Assembly (NCBI RefSeq): GCF_042666875.1
Contig: NZ_JBHTCX010000012.1
Coordinates: 1 to 64,000, forward strand
DNA length: 64,000 nt
Direction of reading: 5' to 3'
From: Brachybacterium sp042666875
Lineage (GTDB): Bacteria > Actinomycetota > Actinomycetes > Actinomycetales > Dermabacteraceae
Shown here: piece after piece, positions 53,848 through 62,784 of the stretch
How positions within the stretch are numbered: the stretch's first letter is position 1
Layout: each line of letters begins with the position of its first letter
Program-made: the position numbers and the translations under genes
The notes under the pieces: model-generated
What the model was told of the DNA's origin: nothing
The model's input: only the letters and a program-made list of their open reading frames with translations
The model's database searches: none

Positions 53848-55269
53848 ATGGCGAAGACCCCGAAGACCTCTCGTCTGTCCGGATTTCCGGAATGGCTCCC
53901 CGCCGAGCGTCTCGTCGAACAGCATGTGATCGACGAGTTCCGCGAGGTCGCCGAGCTGCACGGATTCTCCGGCATCGAGACGCGCGCGGTCGAGCCGCTC
54001 GAGCAGCTTCTGCGCAAGGGGGAGATCGACAAGGAGGTCTACGTGCTGCGGCGGCTGCACGCCGAGGACTCCGACGGCGGGGGAGATGATTCCGGAGCCG
54101 ATCCCTCCCGCACTCTCGGGCTGCACTTCGATCTCACGGTGCCGCTGGCCCGATACGTCCTGGAGCACCAGAACGATCTGACCTTCCCGCTGCGCCGTTT
54201 CCAGATCCAGAAGGTGTGGCGCGGGGAGCGGCCCCAGGACGGCAGGTTCCGTGAGTTCTACCAGGCCGATCTCGATGTCGTCGGCCAGGACACACTGCCC
54301 GGGCACATCGAGGCCGAGGTCGCCGTGGTGATGGCCGAGATCCTCGACCGGCTGCCGCTGCCCAGTGTCACGATCCACGCCAACACACGGCGGCTGTCCG
54401 AGGGCTTCTTCCGTTCCCTCGGCCTCGAGGACCACCCCGCCGTGCTGCGCATCCTCGACAAGCTGCCCAAGCTCGGGGCGGACACGGTGCGGGAGCAGCT
54501 GATCTCCGAGGCCGGGGCGAGCGCGGAGCAGGCCCAGGCGTGCCTGGACTTCGCCGCCATCCGCACCCGCGACTCGTCGTTCGCGCAGCGTGTGCGAGAT
54601 CTCGGGGGCAGCGGCGAGATGGTCGAGGAAGGCATCGCCGAGCTCACCGCCGTCATGGAGCGGGTCGAGGCGTCCGTGCCCGGCGTGATCCTCGCCGACC
54701 TCTCCATCGCACGCGGTCTGGACTACTACACCGGCACCGTGTTCGAGACCTTCGTCGCCGGTCACGAGGGCCTCGGCTCCGTCTGCTCCGGGGGACGCTA
54801 CGACTCGCTGGCCTCCGACAACCGCCACACCTACCCCGGCGTCGGGTTGTCGATCGGGCTCTCCCGCCTGGTCTCCCGGATGCTCTCGGCGGGTCTCGCC
54901 CGGCCATCGCGCGCTGTGCCGACCTGCGTGCTGGTCTCCGTCACGGACGAGGACTCCCGACAGGTCAGCGAAGCTGTCGCCCGTGACCTCCGCGCCCGCG
55001 GTATCTCGTGCGAGGTCGCCCCGACGGCCGCCAAGTTCGGCAAGCAGATCCGCTACGCCGACCGGCGCGGCATCCCGTTCGTCTGGTTCCCCGGGACCGA
55101 GGGCGAGGCCGATGAGGTCAAGGACATCCGCTCCGGTGAGCAGTCGCCGGCCGCCTCGAGCACGTGGGAGCCACCGGCCCAGGACCGCACGGTGCGCATC
55201 CTCGCCGCCGATGCCGATGCCGATGCCGATGCCGATGCCGATGCCGATGCCGATGCCGATGCCGGATGA
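53848..55269 (+). CDS. hisS: Histidyl-tRNA synthetase with (Asp-Ala)n tail
   Basis: A 473-residue class II synthetase. Motif 2 is QIQKVWRGERPQDGRFREFYQADLD (shown in part), preceded by HFDLTVPLARYV. The histidine-A motif is ARGLDYYTGTVFE. The anticodon domain starts near VPTCVLVSVTDED. The C terminus is unusual: nine GATGCC codon pairs encode (Asp-Ala)9 before the stop. Start at ATG 53848 (MAKTPKTSRLSGFPEW). The tail lies outside the conserved fold, so function is probably intact. Confidence 0.94.
   Translation: MAKTPKTSRLSGFPEWLPAERLVEQHVIDEFREVAELHGFSGIETRAVEPLEQLLRKGEIDKEVYVLRRLHAEDSDGGGDDSGADPSRTLGLHFDLTVPLARYVLEHQNDLTFPLRRFQIQKVWRGERPQDGRFREFYQADLDVVGQDTLPGHIEAEVAVVMAEILDRLPLPSVTIHANTRRLSEGFFRSLGLEDHPAVLRILDKLPKLGADTVREQLISEAGASAEQAQACLDFAAIRTRDSSFAQRVRDLGGSGEMVEEGIAELTAVMERVEASVPGVILADLSIARGLDYYTGTVFETFVAGHEGLGSVCSGGRYDSLASDNRHTYPGVGLSIGLSRLVSRMLSAGLARPSRAVPTCVLVSVTDEDSRQVSEAVARDLRARGISCEVAPTAAKFGKQIRYADRRGIPFVWFPGTEGEADEVKDIRSGEQSPAASSTWEPPAQDRTVRILAADADADADADADADADADAG
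55210..55263 (+). repeat. Hexanucleotide microsatellite (GATGCC)9 in hisS
   Basis: Nine perfect copies of GATGCC followed by GGATGA. Because the unit is 6 bases, gain or loss changes tail length without a frameshift. Confidence 0.95.
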
Positions 55270-55359
55270 GTGCTGGGGCAGCGTCGGGTCGCTCGGCGTG
55301 AGCTGACTCACGGCTCGCCGTCTCGGGAATGATCGGCGCTCCCGAGGCGTTGCCCGAGC

Positions 55360-55728
55360 ATGGCTACCGTCACGCTGACCGAAGAGAACCACGACAAGAC
55401 CGTCGAGGACGGCATCGTCCTGATCGACTTCTGGGCGGGCTGGTGCGTGCCGTGCCAGCGTTTCGCCCCCATCTTCGAGGAGTCCTCGGAGAAGCATGAG
55501 GACGTCACGTTCACGAAGGTCGATACCGAGGACCAGCAGCAGCTGGCCATGCGCTACGGCGTCACCTCGATCCCGACCCTGGTCGCCTACCGCGAGGGCA
55601 TCCCGGTGTTCTCGCAGGCCGGCGCCCTGCCGCAGTCCGCTCTGGAGGACCTCATCGGCCAGGTCAAGAACCTGGACATGGACGAGGTCCGCAAGGCCTA
55701 TGCGGAGGCCCAGGAACAGCAGAGCTGA
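55360..55728 (+). CDS. trx: Thioredoxin
   Basis: A 122-residue thioredoxin. The active site is WAGWCVPC (Cys29, Cys32), with Val in place of the usual Gly. Conserved cis-Pro in GVTSIPTLVAYREG and the family loop VDTEDQQQLAMRYGV. No signal peptide, so cytoplasmic. It sits 90 bases after hisS without clear own -10, and is closed by two hairpins. Confidence 0.93.
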   Translation: MATVTLTEENHDKTVEDGIVLIDFWAGWCVPCQRFAPIFEESSEKHEDVTFTKVDTEDQQQLAMRYGVTSIPTLVAYREGIPVFSQAGALPQSALEDLIGQVKNLDMDEVRKAYAEAQEQQS

Positions 55729-55750
55729 TCGCCATGAGGTGCGGCTGCGG

Positions 55751-55777
55751 GCCGACGGCACACGTATCGCCGTCGGC
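55751..55777 (+). terminator. First hairpin after thioredoxin gene
   Basis: GCCGACGGC (55751-55759) and GCCGTCGGC (55769-55777), a perfect 9-bp stem with a 9-base loop, 22 bases after the stop. No T run. Confidence 0.55.
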
Positions 55778-55871
55778 ACCCACCGGCCGTGAGCCGGCTG
55801 GTCGGCACAGCTGACCGGCCGACACAGCTGGGACGTTCCCAGGCATCGCTCACCGCAGACCCCGCAACCGC

Positions 55872-55911
55872 AGAAGGCCCCGTCTCCGATCACTCGGAGG
55901 CGGGGCCTTCT
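55872..55911. terminator. Bidirectional terminator, trx and DEAD-box genes
   Basis: Bases 55872-55889 pair with 55894-55911 around TCAC: an 18-bp stem with one G-U wobble, arm ends AGAAGGCCCCG and CGGGGCCTTCT. It lies between two converging genes and ends 21 bases from the helicase stop. Confidence 0.85.
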
Positions 55912-55932
55912 CGCAGGGGCGAGGCCGGTCGA

Positions 55933-57906
55933 TCAGCCGTCCGTGGGGCGGCGGTAGCTCGTGCGCTTCGCGTCGTGCCGACCGGCGTCCTCGCGCCGCG
56001 GGCGGTCGTCGTGGCGGCGCCGCGGGCCGGCGTTGTCGTGACGTCCGCCCCTATCGCCGCCGTGGCCGCCCTTGGAGGAGCGGGGGCCGTTGTCCGGGGC
56101 GATCCGCAGGGATCGTCCGCCGACGCGGGCCTTGCTGATGCGGGCCATCTGCGCATCGTCCAGCGAACCGCGGATCTGCACCAGGGCGAACGTGCCGAAG
56201 ATCTGGATCTTGCCGACGTCCTTGCCGTTGAGGCCGCCCTCGCCGGTGATGGCGCCGACGATGGCCGGCGGCCGGGCGCCGTGGGTGTGGCCCACGCCGA
56301 TCCGGTAGGAGGTGTATCCCTTCTCGGTGTGGGCACCGCCCTCACCACGGGGTCCGCGGTCGCCGCGGTCACCGCGGGAACGGTCGTCACCGCCGGAGAG
56401 CGTCGCGGAGGTGAACTCCTCGTCCTCCGTGGTGGCTCCGGGCCCGTCGTCGCCGACGGTCATGGCGCCCAGCACGGCAGCGAGCTCCAGCGGGTCGATG
56501 TCGTTCTCGGCGACGTAGTCGCCGATCAGCTCGCGGTACAGCGCGAGCCGTCCGCGCTCGATGCGCTCGGGCACCTTGGTCAGCAGCGAGGCCAGGCGGT
56601 GACGGGACACGTCGCGCGGCGACGGGATCACGGCTTCCTCGAGGGTCTGCTTGGTGGCGCGCTCGATGTTCTTCAGCGCGCGACGCTCATGGGGACCGAT
56701 CAGGGTCAGAGCCTCGCCGGAACGACCCGCACGGCCGGTGCGGCCGATGCGGTGGACGTAGGCCTCCGGCTCGCGCGGGACGTCGAAGTTGACGACCAGG
56801 CCGATGCGCTCGACATCCAGGCCGCGGGCGGCGACGTCGGTCGCGACCAGGACCTGCAGGGAGCCCTCGCGCAGCCGCTCGACGATCTTCTCGCGCTCCT
56901 TCTGGGGCACGTCACCGCTGATGGAGGCGGCGATCACCCCTCGCGAGACGAGGGCCGTGCCCACCTCCTCCGCGGCGGCGCGGGTGCGCACGAAGACGAT
57001 GGCCGCTTCGGCGTCGGAGGTCGCGAGCACCCTGGCCAGGGCGCCGGTGCGGTGCTTGAACGGGACCACGGCGTAGGTCTGACGAACGCTCTTGACCGTG
57101 GAGGACTGCGGGCTCACGCTGACGCGGACCGGGTCCTTCATGTGGTTCTGGGCGACGCGCTGGATGGCCGACGGCATGGTCGCCGAGAACAGGGCGAGCT
57201 GCCGGCTGGCGGGGGAGTGGGAGAGGATCTCCTCGACGTCCTCCGCGAAGCCCATGCGCAGCATCTCGTCGGCCTCGTCCAGCACGGCGAAACGGATGGT
57301 CTCCAGCCGCAGCGTGTTGCGCCGCATGTGGTCCATGACTCGGCCGGGGGTACCGACGACGACCTGCGCACCGCGGCGCAGAGCGCGCTCCTGAGGGCTG
57401 TAGGGCGAGCCACCGTAGACGGCGACCACGTCCAGACCGCCGATGGCGGTGGCGAAGGAGGAGATCGCGTCGGCGACCTGCATGGCCAGCTCACGGGTGG
57501 GAGCGAGCACGAGGCCCTGGACCTCGCGCAGCTCGGGATCGATCGCGGCCAGCAGCGGGAGGCCGAAGGCCGCGGTCTTGCCGGTGCCGGTCTGGGCGAC
57601 GCCGATGATGTCGCGGCCCTCCAGCAGCGGCGGGATGGCGCGCGACTGGATGGCTGACGGGCTGGTGAAGCCGAGGTCGTCGACCGCGCGGCGCAGCGGG
57701 CCGGGCAGGTCGATGTCGTCGAAGCTGGGCTCGGCCGGCTCGGCCGACTCGGCGGGAGCAGCCGGGGCGGCCGCCTCTGCGGTGGGGACGGAAGTGTCGG
57801 AATCCTGGGCGGCGGTGACCGCGGAGTCTGCGGGGAGGCCGGTTTCGGAGGAGACGGCGGCTTCGGTGGACTCGGCAGGATCAGGGGCAGGGGCGGCGTC
57901 AGTCAT
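55933..57906 (-). CDS. deaD: DEAD-box RNA helicase, DeaD/CsdA-like
   Basis: A 657-residue RNA helicase, likely for ribosome assembly or mRNA unfolding in the cold. After a 60-residue Ala/Glu/Pro-rich leader come the Q motif (GFTSPSAIQSRAIP), AQTGTGKT (104-111), VLDEADEMLRMGF, LFSATMP and HRIGRTGRAGR. A DbpA-like RNA-binding domain near the C terminus reads YRIGVGHTHGARPPAIVGAI. The final 50 residues are Arg/Gly/Asp-rich. ATG 57906 is preceded by GAAGGA. The leader DNA has tandem repeats. Confidence 0.93.
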   Translation of the reverse strand: MTDAAPAPDPAESTEAAVSSETGLPADSAVTAAQDSDTSVPTAEAAAPAAPAESAEPAEPSFDDIDLPGPLRRAVDDLGFTSPSAIQSRAIPPLLEGRDIIGVAQTGTGKTAAFGLPLLAAIDPELREVQGLVLAPTRELAMQVADAISSFATAIGGLDVVAVYGGSPYSPQERALRRGAQVVVGTPGRVMDHMRRNTLRLETIRFAVLDEADEMLRMGFAEDVEEILSHSPASRQLALFSATMPSAIQRVAQNHMKDPVRVSVSPQSSTVKSVRQTYAVVPFKHRTGALARVLATSDAEAAIVFVRTRAAAEEVGTALVSRGVIAASISGDVPQKEREKIVERLREGSLQVLVATDVAARGLDVERIGLVVNFDVPREPEAYVHRIGRTGRAGRSGEALTLIGPHERRALKNIERATKQTLEEAVIPSPRDVSRHRLASLLTKVPERIERGRLALYRELIGDYVAENDIDPLELAAVLGAMTVGDDGPGATTEDEEFTSATLSGGDDRSRGDRGDRGPRGEGGAHTEKGYTSYRIGVGHTHGARPPAIVGAITGEGGLNGKDVGKIQIFGTFALVQIRGSLDDAQMARISKARVGGRSLRIAPDNGPRSSKGGHGGDRGGRHDNAGPRRRHDDRPRREDAGRHDAKRTSYRRPTDG

Positions 57907-57939
57907 TGCATCCTTCGGCGGTGGGGTGAAGATGGTGCC

Positions 57940-58044
57940 CTCACAGATCGCAGGGCGTGGGATCCCTGACAGATGGCAGGGCTGGGTGCCCTGACAGATC
58001 ACTGGGCGAGGCTCGTGCGAAGCGCGCTCGAGGCTCGTGCGAAG
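57940..58044 (-). repeat. Two sets of tandem repeats upstream of the helicase gene
   Basis: ACAGATNGCAGGG-like units start at 57943, 57969 and 57994 (periods 26 and 25, three imperfect copies). Next to them CGAGGCTCGTGCGAAG occurs exactly at 58007-58022 and 58029-58044. They occupy the helicase promoter or leader. Confidence 0.8.
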
Positions 58045-58150
58045 GCGGGCGGGATGGACCCGCAATACCGCAGGTCGGACAACGTTCAGTCTACGGGCGC
58101 CGGGCTCGGAACGACAGGGGGCCATGGGCGAGATCGCTCACCCTGCGCGG

Positions 58151-58156
58151 TACGCT
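58151..58156 (+). promoter_or_regulatory. Candidate aspS -10 box
   Basis: TACGCT, about 58 bases before GTG 58215; AAGGA at 58204-58208 is the ribosome site. Confidence 0.45.
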
Positions 58157-58214
58157 GGTGAGTCCACGCCCCCAGGCGTGCGGACCCCGTCGACCCCATC
58201 GTGAAGGACACCTC

Positions 58215-60011
58215 GTGCTGCGCACCCACTCCGCCGGCGAACTCCGCTCGGAGCACATCGGACAGACCGTCACCCTCACCGGCTGGATCGGCCGCCGTCG
58301 CGATCACGGCGGCGTGACGTTCCTGGATCTGCGCGATGCCAGCGGTGTCGCCCAGGTCGTCGTCCGCGAGGACGAGGCGATGCATCTGCGCGTCGAGTAC
58401 GTGCTCAAGGTCGTCGGGACGGTCGATCGCCGTCCCGAGGGCAACGAGAACCCGCAGCTGCCCACGGGCGACATCGAGGTGACCGCCTCCGAGGTCGAGG
58501 TGCTCAGCTCCTCGGCGCCGCTTCCCTTCCAGCTCGATGAGCACTCCGAGGTCGGTGAGGAGACGCGCCTGCGCTACCGCTACCTCGATCTGCGCCGGCA
58601 GGGACCGGCCCGGACGCTGCGTCTGCGCTCCGACGTCAACCGCGCCGCGCGCGAGACGCTTCTGGGTCAGGACTTCCTCGAGGTGGAGACGCCGACGCTG
58701 ACGCGCTCGACTCCCGAGGGAGCCCGCGACTTCCTGGTCCCGGCACGGCTCGCGCCCGGCTCCTGGTATGCGCTGCCGCAGTCGCCGCAGCTGTTCAAGC
58801 AACTGCTGATGGTCGGCGGCGTGGAGAAGTACTTCCAGCTCGCCCGCTGCTACCGCGACGAGGACTTCCGGGCGGACCGCCAGCCCGAGTTCACCCAGCT
58901 CGACGTCGAGATGAGCTTCGTCGACCAGGAGGACGTGATCGCCCTGGCCGAGGAGATCCTCACCGCGGTGTGGAGGACGGGTGGGCACGAGATCTCCGCG
59001 CCGTTCCCGCGCATCACCTACGCCGAGTCGATGAGCCGTTACGGGTCCGACAAGCCCGACCTGCGCTTCGACCTCGAACTGGTCGAGATGACCGAGTACT
59101 TCGCCGAGACTCCCTTCCGGGTCTTCCAGGCCCCGTACGTCGGCGCCGTGGTCATGGCCGGAGGCGCGTCCCAGCCGCGCCGGCAGCTCGACGCCTGGCA
59201 GGAGTGGGCCAAGCAGCGCGGCCACAAGGGACTGGCCTACGTCCTGGTCCAGGAGGACGGCACCCTGACCGGGCCCGTCTCCAAGAACATCTCCGAGACG
59301 GAGAAGGAGGGCCTGCTGGAGGCCACCGGGGCGAGCACCGGGGACTGCATCTTCTTCGCCGCCGGCGAGCCGAAGTCCGCGCGCGCACTGCTCGGCGCCG
59401 CACGCCAGGAGATCGCCGAGCGCCTGGACCTGATCGACCACGACGCCTTCTCGTTCGTGTGGGTCGTGGACGCGCCGATGTTCGAGCCCGCCGCGGACGC
59501 CCGCGCGGCCGGTGACGCGACCGTCGGTGGAGGGTCGTGGACGGCCGTGCACCACGCCTTCACCTCGCCCAAGCCCGAGTTCCTGGACACCTTCGACACC
59601 GATCCGGGCTCTGCCCTGGCCTACGCCTACGACATCGTGTGCAACGGCAACGAGATCGGCGGCGGCTCCATCCGTATCCACGACCAGTCCGTGCAGGAGC
59701 GCGTGTTCGAGGTCATGGGCATCGGCGAGGAGGACGCACGCGAGAAGTTCGGCTTCCTGCTGGACGCCTTCCAGTTCGGCGCGCCGCCGCACGGCGGCAT
59801 CGCCTTCGGCTGGGACCGCATCGTCGCCCTGCTCGCCGGCGAGGAGTCCATCCGCGAGGTTATCGCCTTCCCCAAGACCGGCAACGGCTACGACCCGCTG
59901 ACCGCCGCCCCCGCTCCCATCACGGCGCAGCAGCGCAAGGAGGCCGGTGTGGACACCAAGCCCGCCTCGCGCAGCGAGAAGGCCGCAACCGCGGAGCCCG
60001 ACGACAGCTGA
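58215..60011 (+). CDS. aspS: Aspartyl-tRNA synthetase, bacterial type
   Basis: A 598-residue class II synthetase. The N-terminal OB fold (VTLTGWIGRRRDHGGVTFLDL) binds the anticodon. Motif 2 is YFQLARCYRDEDFRADRQPEFTQ-like (FQLARCYRDEDFRADRQ) and motif 3 GGIAFGWDRIVALL. The GAD insertion (about residues 290-420) marks the bacterial form. Such enzymes often also charge tRNA-Asn in genomes with GatCAB; not testable here. GTG 58215 was chosen from the ribosome site and family start (LRTHSAGELRSEHIGQ). Confidence 0.95.
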   Translation: MLRTHSAGELRSEHIGQTVTLTGWIGRRRDHGGVTFLDLRDASGVAQVVVREDEAMHLRVEYVLKVVGTVDRRPEGNENPQLPTGDIEVTASEVEVLSSSAPLPFQLDEHSEVGEETRLRYRYLDLRRQGPARTLRLRSDVNRAARETLLGQDFLEVETPTLTRSTPEGARDFLVPARLAPGSWYALPQSPQLFKQLLMVGGVEKYFQLARCYRDEDFRADRQPEFTQLDVEMSFVDQEDVIALAEEILTAVWRTGGHEISAPFPRITYAESMSRYGSDKPDLRFDLELVEMTEYFAETPFRVFQAPYVGAVVMAGGASQPRRQLDAWQEWAKQRGHKGLAYVLVQEDGTLTGPVSKNISETEKEGLLEATGASTGDCIFFAAGEPKSARALLGAARQEIAERLDLIDHDAFSFVWVVDAPMFEPAADARAAGDATVGGGSWTAVHHAFTSPKPEFLDTFDTDPGSALAYAYDIVCNGNEIGGGSIRIHDQSVQERVFEVMGIGEEDAREKFGFLLDAFQFGAPPHGGIAFGWDRIVALLAGEESIREVIAFPKTGNGYDPLTAAPAPITAQQRKEAGVDTKPASRSEKAATAEPDDS

Positions 60012-60064
60012 ACGTCCGCAGGACCAGCCGCCCGTGAGGACAGGCCGTCCGAAGGACAGGACTC

Positions 60065-60117
60065 CCTCACAGAATGAACGGCCCGTGCTCGATGCACGGG
60101 CCGTTCAGTCTGTGAGG
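60065..60117. terminator. Bidirectional terminator, aspS and DUF3043 genes
   Basis: A perfect 14-bp core (TGAACGGCCCGTGC at 60075-60088, mate at 60094-60107, loop TCGAT) is extended by a further 9 pairs (60065-60073 with 60109-60117) after one mismatch: 24 positions per arm. Confidence 0.88.
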
Positions 60118-60202
60118 AGAAGGTGCTGTACCGGGAGCGGGCCGGCCTCTCAGCTGCGGAGACGACCTCGTGGCCGTGCCGCGCCGTACAGTCGCGCCGC
60201 TC

Positions 60203-60793
60203 TCAGCGAGGCGACTCGCCGTGCTTGACCTGAGCGCGGGGGAGCCGGAAGCGACGGATCTGGATCGCTCGCATGATGCCGTAGCCCACCAGTCCACTGC
60301 CGACCTCGCCGTACTCCTCGGACAGGCGTCGGCGCAGACGGCGGCGCAGCATGAACGAATCGATCACGCACAGAGCGATGCCGCCCCACAGCACGACGAT
60401 CATCCCCGTGCTCATCAGCATGTACAGATCCGGTCGGATCAAGGGCATGATCAGCGCGACCAGCATGAAGATCAGTGCGACGGGGAAGAAGTACTCGGCG
60501 ATATTGCGGCGCGAGTCCACGAGGTCCCGCACCAGGCGGCGCTCGGGGCCGCGATGCTGGAGCGGCATCTTCTTCTCATCGCCCGTCATCAGCGCCTGCT
60601 GCGCTTCCGCGCGCTGCACCCGGGCGCGCTCCCGATCGCGCCGACGGGCTTCCTTGCGGTCATCGACCACGAGCGGACGCCGGCGGGCGGCTTCGGCCTC
60701 TTTGCGGGTACGGGTGGGCCGCCCCTTCGATCCGGGGCGGGTGGTCTGCACCGGTTCGGGGGGCTCGGGAGTCTCGGACTTGCGGAATATCAC
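60203..60793 (-). CDS. DUF3043-family membrane protein
   Basis: A 196-residue actinobacterial protein of unknown function. The N-terminal 90 residues are charged and helical (RKEAEAARRRPLVVDDRKEARR). Conserved RGPERRLVRDLVDSRRNIAEYFFP leads into two membrane helices (FFPVALIFMLVALIMPLI; STGMIVVLWGGIALCVI). A basic tail follows. GTG 60793 is fixed by a leaderless-type promoter. Divergent from the M20 peptidase gene. Confidence 0.85.
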   Translation of the reverse strand: MIFRKSETPEPPEPVQTTRPGSKGRPTRTRKEAEAARRRPLVVDDRKEARRRDRERARVQRAEAQQALMTGDEKKMPLQHRGPERRLVRDLVDSRRNIAEYFFPVALIFMLVALIMPLIRPDLYMLMSTGMIVVLWGGIALCVIDSFMLRRRLRRRLSEEYGEVGSGLVGYGIMRAIQIRRFRLPRAQVKHGESPR

Positions 60794-60805
60794 CGGGGCA
60801 TTCTA
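60794..60805 (-). promoter_or_regulatory. DUF3043 -10 box, leaderless spacing
   Basis: TAGAAT on the minus strand (60805-60800), six bases, then GTG 60793. Confidence 0.5.
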
Positions 60806-60884
60806 GGCGAACCCACCTGGGATTACCCGGTGCGCGCCGCGCAGGGGCCCGGCCCGGCCGCCGCGGCTCGACCCGTGTCAGCGG

Positions 60885-60897
60885 TACCGTGGCGAGC
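60885..60897 (+). promoter_or_regulatory. M20 peptidase -10 box, leaderless spacing
   Basis: TACCGT at 60885-60890, seven bases, then ATG 60898. This supports ATG 60898 over longer in-frame readings. Confidence 0.5.
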
Positions 60898-62313
60898 ATG
60901 ACGAGCTCGAACGAACCTTCCCAGAACCCTGCCGTGACCGGCGATGCCACGTCGGTCGACGCGCTGCGTGAGCGGCTCGAGCCACTGCTGCCGGCGGCGA
61001 TCGCGGACCTCGAGGCCCTGGTGCGCATCCCGTCGGTCGCCTTCGACGGATACGACCGGGAACCGGTGCGGCGCAGCGCGGAAGCGGTCGCCGAGCTGCT
61101 CAGGGGCGCCGGGATGGCCGACGTCACGATCGAATCGGTCGCCGACGGGGCTCCCGCAGTCATCGGCCGCACCCCGGCGGCCGAGGGACGCCCGACCGTG
61201 CTGCTGTACGCCCACCACGATGTCCAGCCCACCGGCGATCCCGCCGACTGGAGCAGCCCGCCGTTCGAGCCGGTCCAGCGGGGGCGCCGGCTCTACGGCC
61301 GCGGCGCCGCCGACGACAAGGCCGGCGTGATGGCCCATGTGACGGCACTGCGGCTGGTGGGGGAGGAGCTGGCGGCCGATGGCATCGGGGCCACCGTCTT
61401 CGTCGAGGGCGAGGAGGAGGCGGGATCCCCGACCTTCCGCCCGTTCATCGAAGCGCACCGTGAGGCGCTCGCGGCCGACGTCATCATCGTCGCCGACTCG
61501 GCCAACTGGGCCGTGGGCACCCCAGCGCTGACTACCAGCCTGCGCGGCCTGGTGGATGTGGTCGTGGAGGTGCGCACGCTCGAGCATGCAGTGCACTCCG
61601 GCCTGTTCGGAGGACCCGTCCTGGACTCCCTCGCCCAGCTCTCGAGGCTCCTGGCGACCCTGCACGACGAGACCGGCGAGGTCGCCGTCGACGGACTCGT
61701 GCGAGGGCCGGATCCCGTGGTCGAGACGGACGAGGCGGATTATCGTCGTGACGCCGGCGTCCCGCAGGGCCTGGAGCTCGCGGGCACAGGTCCGCTCAGT
61801 GCACGGCTCTGGACCCGCCCCGCGCTCTCCGTCATCGGGATCGACGCGCCTCCTGTCCGGGAGGCCTCGAACACGCTGGTCCCGGTCTCCCGCGCGAAGC
61901 TGTCCCTGCGCATCCCCCCGGGCGAGGACCCGGATTCGGCGATGGAGGCGCTGGTCTCGCACCTGGAGCGGCATACCCCGGCCACGGCCGAGGTCAGGGT
62001 CCATCGCGGTGAGACGGGCAAGCCGTACAGCGCCCGCCAGGACTCTCCGGCGATGAGACTTGCCCGCGGCGCGCTCGCGGACGCCTGGGGGACGGAGGCG
62101 GTGGACACCGGACTCGGCGGCTCCATTCCGTTCATCGCCGACCTCCTCGAGGTGTTCCCGCAGGCCGACGTCCTGGTCACCGGTGTCGAGGATCCCGAAT
62201 CGCGAGCCCATGGCATCGACGAGTCCCTGCACCTGGACGAGTTCGCCCGGGTGTGCCTCGCCGAAGCGCTGCTGCTGCGCGGCGCCGGTTCCCTCCGCGG
62301 CGACGACGCATGA
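60898..62313 (+). CDS. M20-family metallopeptidase (dipeptidase)
   Basis: A 471-residue di-zinc peptidase. First metal His in LLYAHHDVQPTG, bridging Asp in GRGAADDKAGVMAH, general base and ligand Glu pair in EGEEEAGSP. EHAVHSGLFGG lies in the lid/dimer domain, and LDEFARVCLAE ends the fold. Relatives are dipeptidases of the cytosolic nonspecific type. It overlaps the small membrane protein gene (ATGA). Confidence 0.92.
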   Translation: MTSSNEPSQNPAVTGDATSVDALRERLEPLLPAAIADLEALVRIPSVAFDGYDREPVRRSAEAVAELLRGAGMADVTIESVADGAPAVIGRTPAAEGRPTVLLYAHHDVQPTGDPADWSSPPFEPVQRGRRLYGRGAADDKAGVMAHVTALRLVGEELAADGIGATVFVEGEEEAGSPTFRPFIEAHREALAADVIIVADSANWAVGTPALTTSLRGLVDVVVEVRTLEHAVHSGLFGGPVLDSLAQLSRLLATLHDETGEVAVDGLVRGPDPVVETDEADYRRDAGVPQGLELAGTGPLSARLWTRPALSVIGIDAPPVREASNTLVPVSRAKLSLRIPPGEDPDSAMEALVSHLERHTPATAEVRVHRGETGKPYSARQDSPAMRLARGALADAWGTEAVDTGLGGSIPFIADLLEVFPQADVLVTGVEDPESRAHGIDESLHLDEFARVCLAEALLLRGAGSLRGDDA

Positions 62314-62591
62314 ACGGCTCCGACCGCCGACCCCAGCAGCAGCCGGGCCAGGGCCGGACCACCGTCTCGCCACTGGCCATCCCGCTGCTGTTCGCGGGGC
62401 TGATGATCGGCTTCTTCGCGGGATACTTCTTCCTGTGGTGGGGGATCCTCGCCGTCCTCGCCGTCGCCCTGGGCGCGCTGTGGATGGTGCTGGCCGGTCA
62501 CAGCCGCGAGGCGGCCGCCTCCGCGATCGGCGGCGTCGCGGTCGGCTACGTGATCCTGCTTCTGCTGGCCGTCTTCCGCGGGGTGCTGTGA
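62310..62591 (+). CDS. Small membrane protein, unknown function
   Basis: A 93-residue protein. After a polar Gln/Arg-rich N terminus (MNGSDRRPQQQPGQGR) it has about three hydrophobic segments: LAIPLLFAGLMIGFFAGYFF, WGILAVLAVALGALWMVLAG and GVAVGYVILLLLAVF. It is translationally coupled to the M20 peptidase gene by ATGA. No family recognised. Confidence 0.75.
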   Translation: MNGSDRRPQQQPGQGRTTVSPLAIPLLFAGLMIGFFAGYFFLWWGILAVLAVALGALWMVLAGHSREAAASAIGGVAVGYVILLLLAVFRGVL

Positions 62592-62705
62592 CGGCGTGCT
62601 CGGACGGCTTCTCGCGCAGCGGGTCACGGCGTCCCGAGGACACGGGCACGTCGGTCTCGCGGGGAGGCGGATGCCGCGAGTCCACCGGCGACACGCGGGG
62701 TGAGC

Positions 62706-62730
62706 GGGATCGCCCGCAGCGGGCGGTCCC
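62706..62730 (+). terminator. Hairpin after the M20-membrane protein operon
   Basis: GGGATCGCCC (62706-62715) and GGGCGGTCCC (62721-62730) pair with one G-U wobble, loop GCAGC, followed by CTTCC. It separates this operon from erpA. Confidence 0.6.
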
Positions 62731-62749
62731 CTTCCGCGCCGGCGAGGCG

Positions 62750-62755
62750 TACCCT
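62750..62755 (+). promoter_or_regulatory. Candidate erpA -10 box
   Basis: TACCCT, then a 29-base leader with GAGGAGGA before ATG 62785. Confidence 0.45.
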
Positions 62756-62784
62756 GGGACCACACGAGCATCGAGGAGGACCTC

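Noticed and set aside
55210..55263. CRISPR array or terminator
   Set aside because: The repeats are contiguous 6-mers without spacers and code in frame for the hisS tail.
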